Source: Azolla caroliniana
Taxonomy: Eukaryota > Polypodiophyta
DNA length: 64,000 nt
Assembly: GCA_043228905.1 (NCBI GenBank)
Contig: JBHGNT010000015.1
Coordinates: 9,052,001 to 9,116,000, forward strand
Direction of reading: 5' to 3'
Shown in pieces: positions 34,621-46,730 of the stretch. The position numbers and the translations under genes were made by a program. The notes under the pieces were generated by a model that worked only from the letters and a program-made list of their open reading frames with translations, was not told the DNA's origin and did not search any database. Positions within the stretch are counted from its first letter, which is position 1, and every line of letters begins with the position of its first letter.

Positions 34621-36139
34621 ACCATCTTCACCTAGCCATCTTTTCTACTTCCGGTTCTATTCATAACCTCTTCCTCTTTACTAGATCGAAGATGTTGTCG
34701 TGGAACTCCTTATTTGCTATCCCAAGCACTTCTCGCAACGTGAATTCCACTCAACTGTCGAGGATCCACTCATTGAAGACCTTTTGTAGGTCTGTCGTCT
34801 TTTCGATTTCTGAGCTTAGTCGGAAACTCAGAAACTTCCCCCTTTCCTTCCTCAACCCGTTCAATCAAAATGACATCCTCCTTCCTCAACCTGTTCTGTC
34901 TCTCATACCGGTTTTAAGGACCGGCCCCTTCGGCCTTTCCGGTCCACTTGTCTTCCACCAGAACCTCGTCGTTCTGGCACGCTGCTTCCACGAAGCCAAT
35001 CAGCTCCTCCACCTGATCACTCCACCCGGTGACCTCTCGGACCCGCTTCTCTGCGTGGTTTGCCTCCTGCTTCTTTAGCTTCTTTCTCGAGAAGCTTTCA
35101 AGCACCATTGGCCAGAACCCGGTGTTGGTTCCGGAGCCGGTGCCCTTCTCTTCACCTACCTAGATCCCGACCAATGCCGAGTAGTGGACGACCTCAACAT
35201 GTTATGCCACGACGTCCTCTATTAACCACTTCATTCCCCCTCATCCGATGTTCTGTTCGAGGGGCTTCCGGGTCTTGCAAGCATGCACCCGACCATTCCA
35301 CATGTACACAATGTTGTTTCTAAGTGTGTCGGAGAAGTCGACGCAGTATCTCCGCATGTGACTGATGCCATCACACCACATGCATCTCTAGTCGATCGGT
35401 GGGCACCAATCGCATGATTGACCGATGCCGTACCTCAGGGCCTGAGCAATCTAAAGATCGCGCACCATCTTCGTTAGCTCCTCTAGAGCTGCACCCCCGG
35501 ATGGCCCCTTTACCACGTCGGTCAGACCCTTGCCAGACTCAAGCCACCGTCTTGTCTCTTCCATCTACTCCAGAATCAATTCCCTTAGTTTCTTCGCGGC
35601 AATCGGGTTGGCCGACGTCACACCCTCATTGTTCCATTCCCGCCATTTATCAAAATGGCTGCAGATGCCCTTTACCACGGTCCAGTCAGCTGTGAGTCCA
35701 CCATCCATCTGCAATAGGAGACTCACCTTTTCCCGATCAAGTGGGTCAACCGACTTGATGAATAGCAAGACTTTGCTCATATCGAGCATGGTTTCTTCCA
35801 TCCCCAAAGGCATGCGAATTGTTTCTCAAATTCCTCGAGAAGCACCGATGCATTTTACCCTTTTTCGGGCAGGTCAACCCACTCCATGAACTCCCTCTTG
35901 AAAAATTGGAGTGCGTCATTGAAGCCGTACCTTTTGAGGAGCCGCTCCTCGAGCTCCGACCAATTTCAGCAATCAGCTTGTATTACGAACATCTCCATGT
36001 GCAAGCTTTCACTTCAGGTTCACCAAATATGTCGCAGTTTTTCCGCGTGGATGTGCTGAAACAGGGTAGGACCACCAGGGCCTCGGACCAAGGAGCCGGC
36101 AAGAGAAGAAGGATTAACTAGATCAGTTTCTGTATAACT
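34621..36139 (-). pseudogene. Gypsy C' gag region
   Basis: On the minus strand, decayed gag: ERLLKRYGFNDALQFFKREF near 35900, the 82-codon frame 35565-35813 (LLFIKSVDPLDREKVSLLLQ, TADWTVVKGICSHFDKWREW), and scattered pieces down to 34914. It aligns with C gag (FLRAVDIRNRKDLGVLLED). Multiple stops and frameshifts. Confidence 0.75.
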
Positions 36140-36933
36140 CTCGTCGGAGTGTTGTTCCGGAGTCGGTACAAAATGGGGCGCGGTCCAGAGAAGTATCCTA
36201 TCCAGACCAATCTCCAGATGCTGAAGAGTGAGCACACGAGCTCGGTACGCACTATCAGTCCTAGAGTTGCGTCGGATAGAGAACAATGAGCTTACGGGCT
36301 CACACACTCTGGTATGCCCATGCAAGCGAGAAGGAGAGGTGAAAAGAACACGACAGAGACCAAGAAGGCAAGGAATCGTAAACAACAAAATAGTCTATTA
36401 ATCTTCACTAACATAATTAAAACCGGACTCGGCCGGAAACGGAGCTTCGAGCTCCCCTCACTCAGCCAGACAGACACTAGCGAGCCTCCGATTGGGAGTA
36501 CACGAGCTACCAACATGAAAGGGAGGCCTCACTACAAAGAGAAACAAAGGCTACCACAAAAAACCGGTTTAGGGTTTAGGGTTTAGGAAGGAAATCTACA
36601 AAGCTCGGTCTGGCGGCAGTTCCCCCTCCCAATCGTCGATCCCTTCCATGGTCTTCTCTCCCTCCTTTTATAGCTCAAGGAAGGAGAGGGGTCATTACAT
36701 CAGGTTGTTAAGACAACCGCTTCCTATCCTTGATTGTCTCCTGGATTCTCTACCCTTAATTCCTATTATTCCTGTCTATTCATACCCATTAACTACTCTA
36801 CCTAGTACTTTAAATACTTTACTCATATTTACACTAATTTGTACACAAAGACATATTCGTGTGCATCCATGCACAACTCCATTCACACGCATCCGGCTCC
36901 TCTTTCCCCTTATGCTTGGAATCCTTCACGACA
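36140..36933 (-). repeat. 5' LTR and leader of gypsy C'
   Basis: Minus strand, apparent start TGTCGTGAAGGATTCC at 36933, like the C LTR start TGTCGTAG. A strong TATA box CTATAAAAGG is at 36664-36673. A triple telomere-like CCTAAA run lies about 80-105 bases downstream (36568-36587). The 3' LTR border and primer site were not found, so the boundary with the leader is unknown. Confidence 0.6.
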
Positions 36934-37654
36934 GCGCATAAGCACGACATCGACTACGAAGATCACGATCGTCCATGTCTTGCTTGTGGTGGCAGCGACA
37001 AAGGGGTGGCATCTACATCAGATGTATGTGAAAAATACGTTCCTACAAGGTGACCTTGAGGAACAGGTATATATGAGCCAACCCCTCGGATTTCTGTCCT
37101 GTATGAAACCTTGACCATTTGCCGACTGAAGAAGTTCCTATACGGACTCAAGCAAGCCCCATGAGCATGGAACATAAAAATCATGTAGAGACTACGTCGA
37201 ATGGGGTTTGCGTCGTCCAAATTGGACTCTTCACTCTTCATCCAACAGGGTCAGAATGGGCTTGTGAGCATTTTGCTCTATGTGGAGGAACTTGTCAATG
37301 TCGGCACCGACCTAAAAAAATCGATTGCGTCAAGTCTGAACTCGTGGCATCGTTTGAAATGAAGGATCTCGGTGATCTTCATTACTTCCTTGGAATCGAA
37401 GTAACCCGCACCTTGGAAGGCATACTGATCAGTCAACATCATTATGTGTTGAGTATGCTCTTCAAATTCGGTATGACGGAATGCAAATACGCCTGGAATC
37501 CTATAGAATGAAATGTGAAACTTCGCCCTGACTCTGGAACAACATGCGATCCGAAATGGTTCCGATAAATAGTTAGAAGCCTTATCTACTTGACCATCAG
37601 CCGGTTGAACCTCAGCTATCTGGTCGGCTTGATTCATCAATTCATGGTGCATCC
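36934..37654 (+). pseudogene. Copia I RT fragment
   Basis: Plus-strand RT remnant: HKHDIDYED, TIVHVLLVVAATKGWHLHQM, NTFLQGDLEEQVYMSQPLGF, SELVASFEMKDLGDLHYFLG and TRTLEGILISQHHY. The catalytic box reads YVEE instead of YVDD (about 37278). Several stops. It is cut at both ends by other elements (C' LTR left, G LTR right). Confidence 0.85.
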
Positions 37655-38064
37655 TATCAGAACCAAGAATAAAAGATAGATCATGATGGAAGAAGGATAT
37701 AAGAGAACACAATAAGAAAGGAACGAAATGTTAAGAGAATGATGGGTGTATTAAGATAGAGAAAGAAAGAGAATGGATACAAGATATGTAATGAGAGCTA
37801 AAGACTGGTGTTGATTCGATTTGATTTGAGAATACATGTATGCCCTTATTTATAGGTTCCTATAGAATAACTTAGAGATTTCTATAATGTTCTAGGACAT
37901 TCTAGAATGATCTACAATTTTTACAATAATAAATGTAATACAAAAAGTAGTTTTATCTTCTCATATGACAATAAGCTATCTTAATGGTTGAGGTTTTCAA
38001 TTATGGATTACTAGGTTCAGGGTTCAACTCCGGGTGACGGCATAATGGTCATGTGTTCATGACA
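37655..38064 (-). repeat. 3' LTR of chromovirus G (minus element)
   Basis: About 410 bp on the minus strand, TGTCATGAACACATGACC...GGTTCTGATA. The terminal CA has become TA. It matches the plus copy at 33568-34007, including TATAAATA and the TTCTAGAA words. Confidence 0.85.
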
Positions 38065-39478
38065 CTATCCCTCCTTTGAGAACGTCGAGTGGAAGTCGGC
38101 GTTAACATTGTAGGCCCGGGTTTGTTTGGATAGTGGTGATGGAAGTCGCCGACAAGAGCTTCAACATTACAAATGTTATCAACAGGTTCCCAAGTGCGAT
38201 CACTTGGAGGATAGCCAAGCCAATCAACTAGATAATAAAGCTTATTGCGCACAATCTTAGAATCGAGAATAGCAATTACCTCGTATTCGGGGTTGTCAAC
38301 CGGTTGGACAGAAGGTGGTGGTGGTACGACACGATTAGGAATTAAAGAGGTGTGACAAGGTTCCAAAAGAGAGCTATGAAAAGACTGGGTGAAGTCGCAT
38401 ATGTGCAGGAAGGTTAAGAAGAAATGTTGCATCATTAATCCACTTTGTGATGACAAAAGGACCTAAACGTTGATAATCGAGCTTAGGACACGGGCGGGTA
38501 GTCTTCATGTAACGACGAAGCAACCATACTTGGTCACCAACCTTAAAGGAGACTTAAGACGATGCTGATCGACATTGGTCTTATGGTGTGCTTGCGCATT
38601 TTGAAGATGTGAAGATAACTCAAATTGGATTTTTTGTAGTCGGTGGAGGTGATGCACCGCACTAGGGTTTCGTGATACCTCAAGAAGATCCAGGATACAC
38701 CATCGAGGGTGGTTGCCACTGTAGGCAAAGGTGTAACTTTGGTAGAAGAGTGTAGCGTGTTGTTGTATGCAAATGCGGCAAGATGTAAAATATTACTCCA
38801 ATCATCTTGTTGATAACAGATGAAGCATCGAAGATACTGCTCGAGCGTTTTATTTGTGCGCTCTGTTTGTCTGTCATTTTGTGGATGATAAGCCGAAGAG
38901 AGTTTGCAGGAGATTTTGACGCCTGCCCATAGGTGCTTCCAAAAGTGTGAGATAAATTCAGGACCTCAATCGCTAATAATATCATTTGGGAGACCATGAT
39001 GGTGAAACACCTCACGCATAATGAGATCTGCAATTTCTTCATTACCAATGGTTTTTACATAGTGTACAAAATGTGCCATCTTTGTGACCCGATCCACTGC
39101 TGTTAAAATACTATCAAAGCCTTTGGAAGGTGGCAGATTCGTAATGAAATCCATAGAAATAGACTTCCATGGCTTGTTGGGAGGTGGTAATGGTTGTAGT
39201 AAACCATAAGGATGATGCCTGGGTATTTTGGTGCGACAGTAGGTGTCACATGTGCGAACGAAATCTTCGACAAATTTTTGCAAGTGAGGCCACCAAAATG
39301 AATGTTTCACCAGCTCAATGGTCTTGGAAATACCAAAATGTTCAGCCATGGGGACATCATGACAATGCTCTAACACTTGAAGTCGGGGTGATCCGTCAGG
39401 GACGTAATGGAGATTCCTATAGAAGAGTAAGCCATCTTGCCACTTGAAGTCTTGATAATGTTGAGATGACCTTTGCAA
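38065..39478 (-). pseudogene. Chromovirus G integrase and chromodomain
   Basis: On the minus strand: the zinc-binding segment (EHFGISKTIELVKHSFWWP ... TCDTYCRTK) within the frame 38966-39478, the core start WKSISMDFITNLPPSKGF, the second block NDIISD, and then a broken core to about 38680. The chromodomain is well preserved (38049-38456): YEVIAILDSKIVRNKLYYLV, then DWLGYPPSDRTWEP, a classic chromodomain signature with aromatic residues. Frameshifts and a stop near 38960 disable it. Confidence 0.9.
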
Positions 39479-40027
39479 TGTGGAGCAAGAGTGAAGTTGT
39501 TGCTGAATAGTGTCAAGAAGGCTAGAATCAAGTGGTGTGCCATAAATTTTTGTTGCCTGTAGCTTTAATGGCCCAAGGAGAATCTACTTTTGATTGTCAA
39601 AGGCCGGATCTCCAGGTCGAAGAGCTAGATACGAATGCTGAGACAAAGCATTTTCTTTCCCTTGTTGTTTTCCGGGGCGAAAAATGATATTGAAATCGAA
39701 AGACATTAGAAATTGGGCCCACTGAGCTTGTCGTCTCTTTAATACTCGAGCTGTTTGAAAATATGTGACATTTTTGTGATCATTATAAATGATAATCTGA
39801 TGAGGTGATACTTCTAGACAATGACGCCATTGCTCGAATGAGTCGACCAAAACTAGTAACTCCTTGTCATGCACCTCATAGTTTATCTCCGAAACAGTAA
39901 ATTTGCTTGAGTAAAACGCGACTGGATGAGTCTGCATGTCCTTGCCTAGTTGCGATAGGATACTCCCCAATGTGAAGTCGGACATATCTACCTCAATAGT
40001 AAATGGCTTTTCGGATCAATTTGCACC
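39479..40027 (-). pseudogene. Chromovirus G RNase H
   Basis: Minus-strand frame 39584-39985: EVDMSDFTLGSILSQ, YSSKFTVSEINYEVHDKELL, IIYNDHKNVTYFQ and the FRPGKQQGKENALSQ ending (canonical GK-N--ADALSR). The first acidic residue lies just before the frame start. Linker sequence leads into integrase at 39478. The 5' edge meets the H LTR near 40028. Confidence 0.88.
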
Positions 40028-40317
40028 AAGATACTTGTGAAGCATCAGTGTATGCGGCAATGTATGAGGATCTGTCTTAGTTTGTACTTAGAAAGACAAC
40101 ACAGAAAAGAGAAGCAAAGATATACACAAATTGAACCTTTAATGGAAGCTCTATTACGTTCTCTATCTCTTGCTCTCTCAAAGACTCGATATCTGATATA
40201 CGGTCAAGAAGATTATACTTTGCAACGTTAGGTTATTGCTTATATACGAAGCCCTAACTATGTGGACGAGTTCACACTAGGATACAAAGTCGAGGGAGTC
40301 AGCCTTTTATGCCAACA
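40028..40317 (-). repeat. 3' LTR of copia H
   Basis: About 290 bp on the minus strand, starting TGTTGGCATAAAAGGC right after a purine tract (ACAGGGGAGTT) and ending near TTGGTGCA. A TATA-like TATATAAG is near 40240. The end is inferred from where G coding sequence resumes. Confidence 0.65.
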
Positions 40318-40329
40318 AACTCCCCTGTA

Positions 40330-40889
40330 AAAGGACTACTCTTTCCTACATGTACATGTGTTTGGGGTTGTCTCCCCCATAAACTTAGATTACAACATTA
40401 ATCTAGATTTTTGTTACAAGTTGGTCGGCATATAGTTGAGTCGGCATAGGTGAGATCCGTGTTGAGCCTAGCATAGCTCATTATCATTAGTGATTCGGTC
40501 TACTCTTACCTTTTGCTCCTCGTTCCTCAGTCTTCTACTCGGTTGCTTGTCGTAGTCCCATCTTTGTCCTTAGTGCTCCGAAGCGTTGATTTGGGAGAGG
40601 CTTTGTCAGGCAATCGGTGATGTTCACCTCGGTGTCGATCTTCCGGACTTCAAGCTTCTTCTCAGTTGTGAGCTCCTGGATGTGATGATACCACACCTCA
40701 ATATTCTTCGTCTTTGTGTGATAGACGGGATTGTTGATGAGGTGTATGCGCTCTGTGAGTCACAATAGATGGTCGGCGCAGGTCGGTTGGTTTGGCTTAT
40801 AGCTGAGAAGTCAGCAGACAGTCGATGCAGCCAGGTCGCTTCCTTTGTTGCCTTTGATGCTGCTATGTACTCAGCTTATGTGGTCGATA
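40330..40889 (-). pseudogene. Copia H RNase H, C-terminal part
   Basis: Minus strand: a broken LSTT-AEYIAASKATKEATW block near 40880, LHRLSADFSAISQTNRPAPT and IYCDSQSAY, then a decayed end. The stop inside the TT-AEY block sits where Glu or Gln is expected. It continues the RNase H part at 41462 once the solo LTR is removed. Confidence 0.85.
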
Positions 40890-40894
40890 GAGCC

Positions 40895-41134
40895 TATTGT
40901 AGGTTTTAGAGTTAGGGTTAGGGTTAAGGATGATGATGGTTAACGATGACGAAGATAGACATGGTGAAATAGCAAAGATGATGAAGAGTATGATGGTGAG
41001 AGAGATTGACATGAAGATGTTGAGAATTATTGAGAAGCATTGCGGGGTAAGGATGACATTGATGAGCATTGCGGGGTGGGGGGTGGTGCCTAGAATGGCT
41101 CCACCCCCCTCCCAAGGGGTTCAACGTTGAGGGG

Positions 41135-41165
<31 letters not shown>

Positions 41166-41456
41166 AAAGAGAGATAGAGAGAAATGTTCATTCATGTTTC
41201 ATTCATTCCCCATAAGGGGGTTAAATAGTACAAGAGGGGGTAGATACATAGGGGTGTAAGCCCCCTAGAGCGTTCATATTGGACACTCACTCACACCTCA
41301 TCGTATCCCTCCACATGCACACACGTGTGCATGTGTTCACATACATATCGACTCACAATTACATTTATGTTCCCTACACATATACAACATCATCATGATA
41401 ATATTCGACCCTCGCTCATCACACTTGACTCTCTGTACATCTCATACGGGGTAACA
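40895..41456 (-). repeat. Solo LTR inside copia H
   Basis: 562 bp, on the minus strand TGTTACCCCG...CCTACAATA, flanked by direct repeat GAGCC (40890-40894 and 41457-41461). It splits the RNase H block SKLQ-C-AL / STT-AEY, which is readable on both sides. No coding sequence inside. It contains a 29-bp GA tract (41133-41161), a CTATTTAA TATA-like site near 41225, and a short TTAGGG run near 40910. Recombination between the two LTRs of a full element is the usual origin. Confidence 0.85.
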
Positions 41457-41461
41457 GAGCC

Positions 41462-42992
41462 ATGCACCCTTCAAGTTTCTACCTCCATGATATCGCACCA
41501 CCATTATAGGTGAAGATGTAACCTGATGTTGATTTACGATTCTCCGTATTCTTGGCATAGTCGGAATTGGTGTAGCCTTCAACTTTGGCTAAGGTTGTCA
41601 GTCTGAAAGTCAATTGTGTATCTTCAGTCCCTCTTAGGTACTTGAAGAAGTGCTTGACGGCCTCCCAATGCTTCCGTCCTAGGTTTGACATCTACAGTCT
41701 GACCACTCCTACGACATAGGCTAGGTCGGTCGCCCCCATTGCGTACATGATACTTCCTACGACCGATGTGTAGGGCATCTTTCCATTAAGCTCTCTCTCC
41801 TTGTCCATTGGAGGAGAGTCTCTGTCCAATAGTCAGATCAACGTCCGAAGCAGTGTTGGTGCTGGCTTCACATTCAGCATGTTGAAGCGCCTCAACACCT
41901 TCCGAATATAGTCAGATTGGGAGAGTCAGAGAGTCTTCGTTGTTCGATTTCGCTCGATCCTCATTCCTAGTACGTGACGGGCTTGTCCGAGTTCCTTCAT
42001 CGTGAACTTGTCGTGAAGGCTTCGCTTCAGCTTTCTGATCTCTACTTGATTGCTCCATGCAATCACCATGTCGTCAATATATAGGATCAGGTGAATCCTA
42101 AACTTGTCGGCTAGTTGCCGAATATACATGCATGGGTCGGAGTCAAATCTGCGGTATCCAAGATGCCTGATGTAGGAGTCAAACTTTTGGTACCACATCC
42201 TTGGCGCTTGTTTCAAGCCATATAGACTTTTTTTAACCAACATACGAGGTGACTATCTTCCCCCGTCGCCGTGAAGCCTACCAGTTGAGACATATAGATG
42301 TCTTCCTCCAGATCTCCATGTAGGAATGTCGTCTTTACATCCAACTGATCTACCTCTAGGTCTTCTGTCGCCACAACTCCTAGTAAGAGTGGGAGGGTGG
42401 TCATCTTGACTACTGGTGAGAATATCTCATTGTAGTTGACCCCGTATTCTTGTTTGAATCCCTTCGTGACGAGCCGAGATTTGTACTTGGGTTTGTCTGA
42501 GTCGGATACATATTTGTATCGAAAAACCCATTTGCAGGGTAGCGGCTTCCTTCTAGCTGGTAGTTCAACCAACTCCCATGTCTGATTCTTGTGGATCGAG
42601 TCCATTTCAGATTTCATGGGTTGTAGCCATGTGTCGGCGTCTGTTGTGACCATAGCTTCTTCATAAGTGCTTGGTTCGCCTACATCGGTGTAGTTGGGCA
42701 TAGTCAAGGCCTAGTTGAAAAAACATTGTTGGCCTTCGAGCTCATCCAGATCTCCTATATGCCGAGATAAGTGGTTTTGACTCTTCGATCGACTCGGTTC
42801 GACAATTGGTATTTGTTGAACCATTTGTATTAGGGGTCTTGTTAGGTGACCCACCCCCAAGTCGGTATTTCACTAATATCACATTGTCCTCCCCTATAGA
42901 CTTTGTCGACTCGGTTGTGTTTCCTACTCGCATCTTCTTGGCTTTGTGTGCTTTGACGCTTGTTGAATCAGCTATGTCATTGATGGCTTTTT
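41462..42992 (-). pseudogene. Copia H RT and start of RNase H
   Basis: Minus strand: a linker frame (42742-43146, partly in the F LTR), then RT frames 42213-42707 (TWELVELPARRKPLPCKWVF, FSPVVKMTTLPLLLGVVA, QLDVKTTFLHGDLEEDIYM) and 41926-42243 ([28 protein letters not shown]). The catalytic box is YIDD. RNase H starts with VEGYTNSDYAKNTENRKSTS at about 41590. Stops and frameshifts throughout. Confidence 0.88.
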
Positions 42993-43443
42993 TGAAAAGA
43001 ATAGTGTGCAGAAGAAAGTAGGAAACCGAACACAGAAAATACGCAGGTTTAATGGAGAGCTTGAATATACATAGTACGCGGGGGAGAGAGAGAGAGAGAG
43101 CGATACACAACAAAAAATGATTCAAAACAATACTCAATCTGTACATAGGCTGTGCTCAGAGAGCACTTTTATACAAGTACATACGGACTAACCAAAGTAC
43201 TAACATGTACTTCAATGCTCATAAATGAGGTCTACACTAACTCCCAAAATATATTCCTACACGGAATATCTTTTGAACGGCCTCACGGTTTACGCACCAC
43301 TACGGCTTCTCGTTGCGTACTAGTCTACGCACCGGTTTACGCACCCGGTTTACGCACCGGTCTGGCCTAACCGATCGATACCAATAGATCCGGTTCTCAG
43401 CTTGCACAGCCGATCCAGCCAATCTTGAGCTTGTATCTCAACA
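42993..43443 (-). repeat. 3' LTR of copia F
   Basis: 451 bp on the minus strand, TGTTGAGATACAAGC...TTCTTTTCA, preceded by the polypurine tract TTGAGGGGGACT. It is similar to the D LTR. It contains five TTTACGCACC-type repeats (43288-43361 on the plus strand) and a CT tract near 43085-43100. Confidence 0.88.
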
Positions 43444-43455
43444 GTCCCCCTCAAG

Positions 43456-45194
43456 CTCAACTTGAGGTTCCATCCACTCTTCCGGATCTATGCTCCAGTT
43501 CATCCTGGCTTCACGCCTTGCTCGCGCTCCTCGACCTGTTCGATTCCGCGCGCCTCGAACCTTCCGGTCGGCTTGTCTTCTCACAGGGCCCTTCTCAACT
43601 TCCTTGTTGTTGCGATGTTGGCACCTCTTCTATTGCCTTCTCTTCTGCTTGGCCCTAGGTTGATTCGGCGAATCAAACATCCGAACCGACTCGTCGTTGA
43701 TGGCTTCATCTCCCCCATGCTTGGTTGACTTCGGCTCTTTCCTTCGACTGCACCCCTTATGTCCGCGTTCAGAATCTTCCGCGTATCCGCCCTCGGCTTC
43801 TTCAGCCGATCCGAAATCGAAATCGTCATCCGACTCGGCATCGCTGTCTTTCGGAACTTCTCTCCCCCTTCTGTGGTCATTCGGGATATCTATCCCCGTC
43901 AAGTTCGGCACATCGAGGTGACACAACTCAAGTGCACCCGAGAATTGCCGCAACTTGTCCCGACCAAGAGGCTTGGTGAAGATGTCGGTGGTCTACCGAT
44001 CCGTCGGAACATACTGAAGTTCGACTTCACCAGAGAGGACACGCTCACAGACAAAATCGTAGTGCACCTCAATATGCTTAGTCCGGGCATGGAAGACGGG
44101 GTTCTTTGCTAGCTGGATGCGCTAAGGTTGTCGCAGTAGATTGTTGTTGGATGAGATACCTCCACCTGCAGATCCTTAAGTAGCCGCTTCAAACATATGG
44201 CTTCGCATGTCGCGACAGCCACTCCTCTATACTCAGCTTCAGTGCTCGACAACGCAACTCTCGGCTGCTTCTTGCTACTCCACGCGATCGCGGCACTCCC
44301 AAGAGAGAACGTGAAACCGGACGTGGATCGGCAATCGACGATGTTGCTGGCCCAGTCGGCATCGGTGTAGCCGACCAACTGTGGGGCTGTATCGGTCTGA
44401 TATAGTAGCCCCCGGTCCTTAGTGCTGCTTACGTACCGCAGTACGCGTTGCGCACACTAAAGATGCTCCTCGGTAGGTTGCGCCATGAACTAAGTAATCA
44501 CCCTGACTGGGTCAAGCATATAAGGCTTCTGACTATCTGTCGGAACCTCGTCGGGTCACATACCTTTCCGGAATCGGGGCGAAGCTTGACAGTTCTATCC
44601 AGAGGAGTCGAGACGGACTTACAATCGGCCATCCCGAATTTGAAGAGCATACTCAACATGTAATGTCATTGGCTGATTAGTATGCCTTCGGGGGTGCGGA
44701 TCACTTCGATCCCGAGGAAGTAATGAAGGTCACCTAGATCCTTCATGTCAAATGATGTTGCAAGCTGGAGCTTCACGCGGTCAATCTCACCTAGGCCGGC
44801 GCCGGTGATGACCAAGTCATCAACATAAAGTAAAATCCTAACCAGCCCGAGTCAAGCTTTCCGGAGGAACAGTGAGGAGTCCGATTTTGAGGTCGCAAAG
44901 TCCATTCGACGCAATCGTTGCGTGATCTTTGCATTCCAAGCACGCGGGGCTTGCTTTAGTTCGTAAAGGGCCTTCTTCAACCAGCAGACCGCCGAGGTGT
45001 TGGTTCCGGAGTGAAATCCGGGGGGTTGTACCATGTACACCTGTTCCTCAAGCTCACCTTACAGGAAATCATTCTTTACATCCATCTGATGTAAGTGTCA
45101 CCCCTTTCTCGCAGTTACGGCGAGCAAAACATGAACGGTCGTCATCTTCACGACATGCGCGAAGGTCTCGTTGTACGTAGTCCACGCCATGCTT
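43456..45194 (-). pseudogene. Copia F RT end, RNase H and charged tail
   Basis: Minus strand: RT blocks EVYMVQPPGFHSGTN-like and [19 protein letters not shown] (44852-45040), LYVDDLVITG remnants near 44830, RNase H frame 44109-44378 ([40 protein letters not shown]). Pol then continues through a GRDKLRQFSGALELC end into an unusual charged tail (43630-43930: acidic run DSDAESDDDFDFGSAEE, then Lys/Arg-rich). A stop at 44108 and frameshifts break it. Confidence 0.87.
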
Positions 45195-46142
45195 CTACGC
45201 ATAGCCTTTCGCTACTAACCGAGCCTTGTAGCGGTTGACCGAGCCGTCAGTGTTGTATTTGACCTTGTACACCCATCTACATCCGATCGGTTTCACACCT
45301 TTTGGTGCGTCAACCAGGTCCCAGGTTTCATTCTCCGCTAATGCGCGCATCTCTTCCTCCATTGCGGCACGCCAATTCGCGTTCTTCGTTGCTTCTGCGT
45401 AGCTCTCCGGCTCACGCACTTCCGCTACACGGGTCATGTACACATAGTGATGCGCCATGTACTCATTGTATCTAAACTGCAAAACAGGGTTCTTCTGGCG
45501 GGTAGATCCGCGTAATTGCTGATTAGCCGATGTTGAGGCTTTCTTAGTTGATGCGGACTTCGCTCTCGAAGACCCGTCATCACTTCCCTCAGAGTCGGAC
45601 TCGCGTCGATCCGACTCTTTCCTATTTGTGCCGTAATCCGACACCTTCTTCTTCCCTTTTTCCTTGCGCGTAAGCTGTCTCCTCGGCTTCCTGCGCGGGG
45701 AATGCACGGCCAAGTCTCCATTCCTCGCCGACTCTTCATCGGACTGGTCGAACCGACATAGTCGTCCATTCGGTCCGCTTAACTGAAACAAAATCGAACT
45801 CTCTTCGTGGGTCCCAATTTCAGGCTCATTCGGAGGCATCTCGGCCTCGCTGACCTCATCGTCAAAACTTGGACTGGAGGTGAGGTCCGGAGTTGGAGGC
45901 AAGTACCAGAACGCGGACTCGTCAAACACAACGCCGCAGCTCACGCGCACTTGTTTGGTGCGAGGGTTATAACACTTATAACCCTTTTGCTCGTCCGAAT
46001 AGCCGACCAAGATACATTTCTCAGCTTTCACGTCCAGCTTGCTCCGCTTCTCCTTCGGTACATGCACATAGGCAATGCTACCGAAAACTCTTAAGTGTCG
46101 CAAATTCGGCTTCATTCCGAAGTATAGCTCATGCACCGGCAC
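45195..46142 (-). pseudogene. Copia F integrase end to RT start
   Basis: 315-codon open minus-strand frame. It begins in the integrase C-terminal region ([36 protein letters not shown]), crosses a Ser/Asp/Lys-rich linker, and enters RT ([31 protein letters not shown]). It is the longest undamaged stretch of F. RT continues in other frames below 45195. Confidence 0.9.
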
Positions 46143-46730
46143 TTTTTCTCCGATCTGCTTCTAGATGTAGACCGCGGTCCAAACCGCTTCGGCCCAGTAG
46201 AACTTGGGTAAGCTCTTCTCCTCCAGCATTGCCCGTGCCGCTTCCACAACCGACCGAGTTTTCCTTTTGGCCACGCCGTTTGCTCCGGCATATATCTACA
46301 ACAATTCGCGTCGAATTCCCATCTGTTGTAGATACTCGTTGAATTGACCGGAAAAGTTCTCTTTTCCGCCATCCGACCGCAGGCACTTGATCTTTCTTTC
46401 TGTTTCCCTTTTGACGAAACTCTTGAGGTCCCGAAAACTATCGAAAACTTCACTCTTCTTCTCAATGAGGTAGATCCACGTGTGCCACGTATAGTCGTTG
46501 ATGAAGGAGACGAAATATCAACTCTCGCCAAGACTAACGCTTTGTGTTGGCCCCCATACATTGCAATGTATCAAGTCGAGCTTGTTCCGGCTCTGGTTAC
46601 ACTCGTTGGGGAAAGGAAGTCGGTGTATCTTCCCTAGCTGGCAGACTTCACAAATTTGTGCCTTTCGGCCACTAAATTTAGGCAATCCAAACACCACCTG
46701 TTTCGATTGCAGGTCCTGAAGTTGTTAATA
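46143..46730 (-). pseudogene. Copia F integrase core
   Basis: Minus strand, mostly the frame 46112-46561 and its shifts. The first catalytic block reads LIHCNVWGP (Asp expected in place of Asn) near 46570. The second block, CLRSDGGKE, is near 46385. The block carrying the catalytic Glu reads NGVAKRK (Lys). At least two catalytic acidic residues are therefore lost. Confidence 0.83.

Noticed and set aside
40909-40927. Short TTAGGG run as an interstitial telomere.
   Set aside because: Only about three units inside a solo LTR; too short to infer telomeric origin.
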